From positions 17,648 through 81,647 of the forward strand of contig JBBBWG010016445.1 in the NCBI GenBank assembly GCA_037176905.1: 64,000 bases of DNA. Reading direction: 5' to 3'. Position 1 is the first letter of the stretch. Every line of letters begins with the position of its first letter. The notes under the pieces are model-generated. The model worked only from the letters and a program-made list of their open reading frames with translations. It was not told the origin of the DNA and searched no databases. The DNA comes from Azolla pinnata. Taxonomy: Eukaryota; Streptophyta; Polypodiopsida; Salviniales; Salviniaceae. A program made the translations under genes and the position numbers. This document shows positions 59,797 through 64,000 of this stretch, piece after piece.

Positions 59797-61394
59797 CAAA
59801 TGAGCAAAGACCCTCGTCTTACAAATAGGGTAACCATTCATATCCACACACACACGAAAGAAGAAAACTTGTGTCTTTATGCCAAGTGTTCTGATTACAA
59901 GGCTCTCTCTGAATGCTCTATCCGCCGGCAGCAGAAAAAAGAAGAAGGAGAAGAGTTATGAAGCTTCTGATCCTTTCGTTTCTGAGGAAGAAAACCCTGG
60001 ATTTAGGCAAACAGAGGGGGTGAGAAATCTGGGTTGTGGCTGTTTTCGAAGGAGGGAAGCGAAATCCGATGTGGGTTCTTCGCCTGCGCTTGGAATTTTC
60101 TTCTTTCCTCACAAGCAGCAGGAAGAAAAGGTCTTCCTTCTTCTTCTTCTTCTTCTGCCTGCATAGAACATACAAAACATAATACACAATATACATATTA
60201 TACACACAACACATTACAAAGACCTCTCACTAGTCTTGAGCTATGGAAGATTGGAGATCTAATTGTGGGGAGTTTTTTTTTCTCTTGTTCTGGTGTCCCT
60301 TCATTTTCCTATCTTCTTTTTCTTTGGCTAATGGTGGAAGACTAAGAAGAGATGGGGGAGGGGAAGAGCAAGAGATATGGCATTGAATAGATTTTGGTTG
60401 GGGATCAATGCATCATTCTGAAGGTAAAGTCGTCGCGATTGACGAGATAGGAGCCAACAAAGTCCTTGGGAAGTATTCTTGAGCCAAAGGCTCATGGGCA
60501 TGATCAGATGATGCCTTTTGTAATAATGCTTGGGGAAAATCAGGCGATGCATTCCAAAGATGCAAAAGCTGTCTCGATTCGACTACCGCCGATGGATGGT
60601 TTTGTGTCGAGATTTGTTTCAATTGTCACCAGAATCGTTATAACAAGCACAATCGATCATCGCCTGATCTTCTGAATCCTTTGGTAATGGAACGATTTAC
60701 AAGAGTTTCTTCCGAACAGCTGCGGCATATTAACCCATTTCTCGCGTGAAAGATTCCGTTTGAGGAGCTAACTGCTACCCTAGCTCGACTAATCCTCTTA
60801 CGGTGTTACTATACATTCAACGGTTAGCATTACACATCCACCTATTGGGGCTTCCAACTAGCATGATTCCCACCTGGGATCATAGCCACTAACCTCACGA
60901 AATTACGGCTTGTTCTTACGCTCTTAGATGAAGGTATCAATCCATCCCATAACAGAATTCCGCATTGTTGAAGGTCTTTCCTCCATCGGCTCCTCGATTC
61001 CATCACTATGCAAGTGCCCACATCCACTTTGAATTCAATGTTGCATCACAAATCAAATATGACGGCTATTGCAATTTCTTCTTCACCGCCGCCATATATA
61101 TGTTTCTCGTGGAGGCATATGCGACCCCGTAATTCACATCCCAGTGAGAGCACATGCTCGAAGCTCCATCTCCCGACCTCGGCATCGACCAGATTCTGGC
61201 AAGCACACAATAGGGCCAAAGTAGAGTACAAGGCGATCAGGCGGCGGAGATTCGTCAAGACAGACATTCATCCTCCGAAAGCACCTAACTCTGCCCACCA
61301 AATCGAACCGTGGTCACCTAATGTTCTACAGTCGGGTTGAAGCAATGCACAGATCGCATATTATCGAACAACCATTCTCCGTCCTCGATCAAAG

Positions 61395-62170
61395 CCGACA
61401 TGGCTACAATCTCTCGATGGGTTTCCATCTGATCAATCATCCATCCAATCGATCGTCCAATCGATTTCTCCATCGTCCAATCGATTTCTCCATCGTCCAA
61501 TTGCACAATCCATCAATTGGTTTCCATCTGATCAATTGTCCATCAAACCGATCTTCTTATCGGTTTCTCAATCGTCCAATTGCACAATCCATCGAGTGGT
61601 TTCCATCTGATCAGCCATCCATCTAGCCGATCGTCCAATTGCACAATCCATCGAGTGGTTTCCATCTGATCAGCCATCCATCCAGCCGATCGTCCAATTG
61701 CACGATCCATCAATTGGTTTCCATATGATCAATCATCCATCTAGCCAATCGTCCAATCGATTTCTTGATCGTCCAATTGCACAATCCATTGAGTGGTTTC
61801 CATCTAATCAATCATCCATTGAGCCGATCGTCCAATTGCACAATCCATCGAGTGGTTTCCATCCGATCAATCATCCATCTAGCCGATCTTCCAGTTGATT
61901 TCTCGATCATCTAATTGCACGATCCATCGAATGGCCATCCAACCGATCGTCAAATCGATTTCTCAATCGTCCAGTTGCACAATCCATCGAGTGGTTTTCG
62001 TCTGATCAGTCATCCATCCAGCTGATCGTCCAATTGCAGAATCCATCGATTAGTTTCCATCCAATCAATCATCCACCCAGCTGATCGTCCAATTGCAAAA
62101 TCCATCGATTAGTTTCCATCCGATCAATCATCCATCTAGCTGATCGTCCGATCGATTTCTCGACGATCGT
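61395..62170. repeat. Minisatellite of ~59-80-bp units
   Basis: Roughly a dozen units of ATCGTCCAATTGCACAATCC, ATCGAGTGGTTTCCATCTGA and TCA-TCATCCATCTAGCCG. The basic period is about 59 bp; some units carry an extra ~20 bp (AATCGATTTCTCGATCGTCC). Units are diverged and dense in GATCG/CGATC. The right flank (to about 62290) continues as loose ATCG-rich sequence. Confidence 0.92.
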
Positions 62171-62375
62171 CCAATTGATTTCTCCATCGTGTAGCCGATC
62201 GTGCGATCAGACAATTGGATTCATGATCGTTCCATCGTCCCATCGATCGAGCCACCGTCTCATCGATCTCCACATCGATCCCGATCCCGATCAAATACAA
62301 CATCGGCAGCAGCATAACCAGCAACATGTGCAGCAACATGTGCAATCTAGGTTTTTTCTTTACTCATGATAAAAC

Positions 62376-62400
62376 TCAGGATTTTAGGGTTTAGGGTTTT
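62376..62400. repeat. Telo-box-like tract upstream of the reticulon gene
   Basis: GGATTTTAGGGTTTAGGGTT, about two to three TTTAGGG units, next to the presumed leader of the plus-strand gene. Single telo-boxes are common in plant 5' regions. Confidence 0.6.
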
Positions 62401-63737
62401 GATTCTTCGACACTTCGCTTCGGCCTTCCATCGTCCTCCTCCATCGCCACGCTGCTCAGAACACAGGTACGTAAAGCACCGGGATTTGCTCAGTGAATAG
62501 CAAGGCCGTCGAGAATGGACGATCCTAATCCTAGGAATCTCCCTCCCCAAGGATGTTTTTTGTGGTAGGAATTATTCTCCCACCACATCTCCATCTCCAC
62601 AAAGCTTCCCCAGTGAATTCTCCTTCCCATTCTCCTCTTCTGTTGCTGTTGGTTCTATCCGTCTGTTTTTTTTTCGTTTTCCGGTGGAGGAAGGATTGAA
62701 ATTGTCTGCCTCGAGCTTTCCATGAATTCTTTTAATTCTTTTACTGTTCTCTCGTTTAGTTTTTTTTCCTGGCTTATCCAAGAAGGAAGGAAATCAGATC
62801 TCCGTTTTCTAAACATTCATGGATGTTCCTGTGTTGGTTTCCGTTCTCCGTAAGTAGGAAAGACAGATTGTGCGGTAAATTTACCGTCTTCAAAAATTCC
62901 GCAGATTTTTCTGTTCAAGTTTTTTCGTTCTGCTTTGCCTTTTGATTTGTTGAAGAAGGAAATGCGCATATCTTGGCTCTCAAGATTGACATCGATTTCA
63001 TTCTTGTCACTTTCTTTTATGCCTTCTTGTACAGGAAAGAGAGTCTGTGGATTTCCCTCGGATTCTTTTCCGCTCTAAGTTGGAAATAAAGGAAGCAAGA
63101 AGCCTCATTTTCAAGTTTACAAGAAATTCTCTTCTTTCGTTATCCCTTTTTTGCGTTTCTTGTACTGTAACAAAGGCTCAAAATCGGAAAAAAACTGCGC
63201 ATGTAGTCTCAGACCATTCCTGATATTCTTCCGTCTAGTTTTTCACTGCTGCTCTGTAAGTATCAGTAAGTATACTAGAAGAGCTCGATTTTGAGCTTTC
63301 CAATGGATTGCGTAGTTTCTATTCGTTTCTTTTTATTTCTATGGCAGCCTTAAGGTCATCCATTTTCTATTTCTCGCTTGTTCTTGTATGAATACTGTTC
63401 AAATCTTCACCTCGGGTTAACTTTGCAAGTAAAATAGAAAATGTTTAGCTGCAGATTTCACTGTGCTTCTGATGTGCAAAGACCTATTCTCAATCCTCTT
63501 CTTCCAAGCTCCAATGCATGTCTACATGTGACGTACATGCATATACCTTGCCTATATACCTTCATGTAGACGCATGGCATAGATGTACATGCAAGACATA
63601 TAGATGTATGCAGACATTCATACATAAACGCATATATGTATTGCCTGTGTGTGTGTGTATGCACGCTGAATCTAGCATTGAATTCTTTCTGCAGATCTTG
63701 TTGCAATTTTCTTGTGTGAAGATACGTCGGTGATACA

Positions 63738-63915
63738 ATGGCTTCTGAGACCTCAGAATCATCCCAGGTGGACTATGTGTCTGATGCAGTTGAAGAAAAA
63801 CTTAAAGAATCCACAGATACTTCTACTCATACTGAAGAACCTCCGAAGCCTTCTTCTAAGCCCCGTCTTTTCAATAGAGAGAGATCTGTCCATCAGCTTT
63901 TTGGTGGTGGAAAAG
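63738..63915 (+). CDS. Reticulon-like protein (RTNLB), first coding exon only
   Basis: One exon of 59 codons plus one base starts at the ATG at 63738 and ends at the donor AAAG|GTGTAC. The encoded N-terminus is acidic and Ser/Thr/Pro-rich and ends in PRLFNRERSVHQLFGGGK, which matches the segment just before the reticulon-homology domain of plant RTNLB proteins (FNRERPLH-LGGGKxADV). RTNLBs are ER-membrane proteins whose hairpin helices curve ER tubules; the hairpins would lie beyond the window. The intron opens into a CT repeat that runs off the edge. Downstream exons are not visible, so the call rests on this one motif. Confidence 0.82.
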
Positions 63916-63920
63916 GTGTA

Positions 63921-63921
63921 C

Positions 63922-64000
<79 letters not shown>
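63921..64000. repeat. (CT)n microsatellite at the right edge
   Basis: At least 70 bases of CT repeat in the first intron of the reticulon gene; it continues past the window. Confidence 0.95.

Larger units (their letters stand above)
59797..63737. other. Divergent region between the receptor pseudokinase and the reticulon gene
   Basis: The leader of the pseudokinase gene probably reaches about 60170 (TTC repeat at 60138-60156). A minisatellite fills about 61400-62170. A telo-box-like TTTAGGGTTTAGGG lies at 62380-62397. The reticulon leader and its possible 5' introns occupy about 62400-63737. Minus-strand frames at 60842-61267 are unassigned. Confidence 0.55.

Noticed and set aside
60842-61267. 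Two minus-strand frames (73 and 61 codons) with protein-like composition
   Set aside because: Separated by a stop, no recognisable motif, no good start or splice pair. It could be a decayed gene fragment, but that cannot be supported.
61395-62170. Regularly spaced repeats suggesting a CRISPR array
   Set aside because: Units are diverged and contiguous without unique spacers, and the genes around are plant nuclear. This is a minisatellite.

Overview
The window is nuclear DNA of a land plant. The evidence is spliced genes with GT/GC–AG introns, plant-only families (PLS-type PPR, GT34, ZIF1-like MFS, ABCB6/20-type transporter, plant LRR pseudokinase, RTNLB reticulon) and many degenerate plant telomere-type (CCCTAAA) tracts. 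Ten genes lie in 64 kb and introns are mostly short, so the genome or region is compact. The repetitive style of the PPR protein recalls fern or lycophyte PPRs, but I cannot name the species.

Layout from left to right: (1) a GT34 glycosyltransferase (+, 5' end cut by the window) whose coding sequence stops inside a telomere-like tract; (2) an intronless E-type PPR gene (-); (3) MON1, the Rab7 exchange-factor subunit (+, 14 exons); (4) biotin-protein ligase HCS1 (+, 10 exons); (5) a small AT-hook gene (+, 2 exons); (6) a ZIF1-like tonoplast MFS transporter (-, 17 exons), with seven G-box hexamers packed upstream; (7) a full-length ABCB6/20-type ABC transporter (-, 11 exons); (8) a LysM-domain gene (-, 4 exons); (9) an MRH1/MDIS2-type LRR receptor pseudokinase (-, 13 exons); (10) the first exon of a reticulon-like gene (+), cut by the right edge. 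Exon borders were set by hand, by matching splice sites, reading phase and family conservation; every multi-exon model keeps frame throughout.

The genes are housekeeping and regulatory loci that happen to be neighbours. There is no operon-like logic and I found no new multi-gene system. The more unusual material is at sequence level: the G-box array, a Walker B Glu-to-Gly change plus a degenerate signature in the ABCB NBD1, a stop-free 87-nt intron in that gene, two GC-AG introns, an in-frame palindromic repeat insertion in the GT34 catalytic domain, three long alternating purine-pyrimidine arrays, and a minisatellite of about 59-80 bp units. I saw no tRNA, rRNA, CRISPR array or intact transposon.
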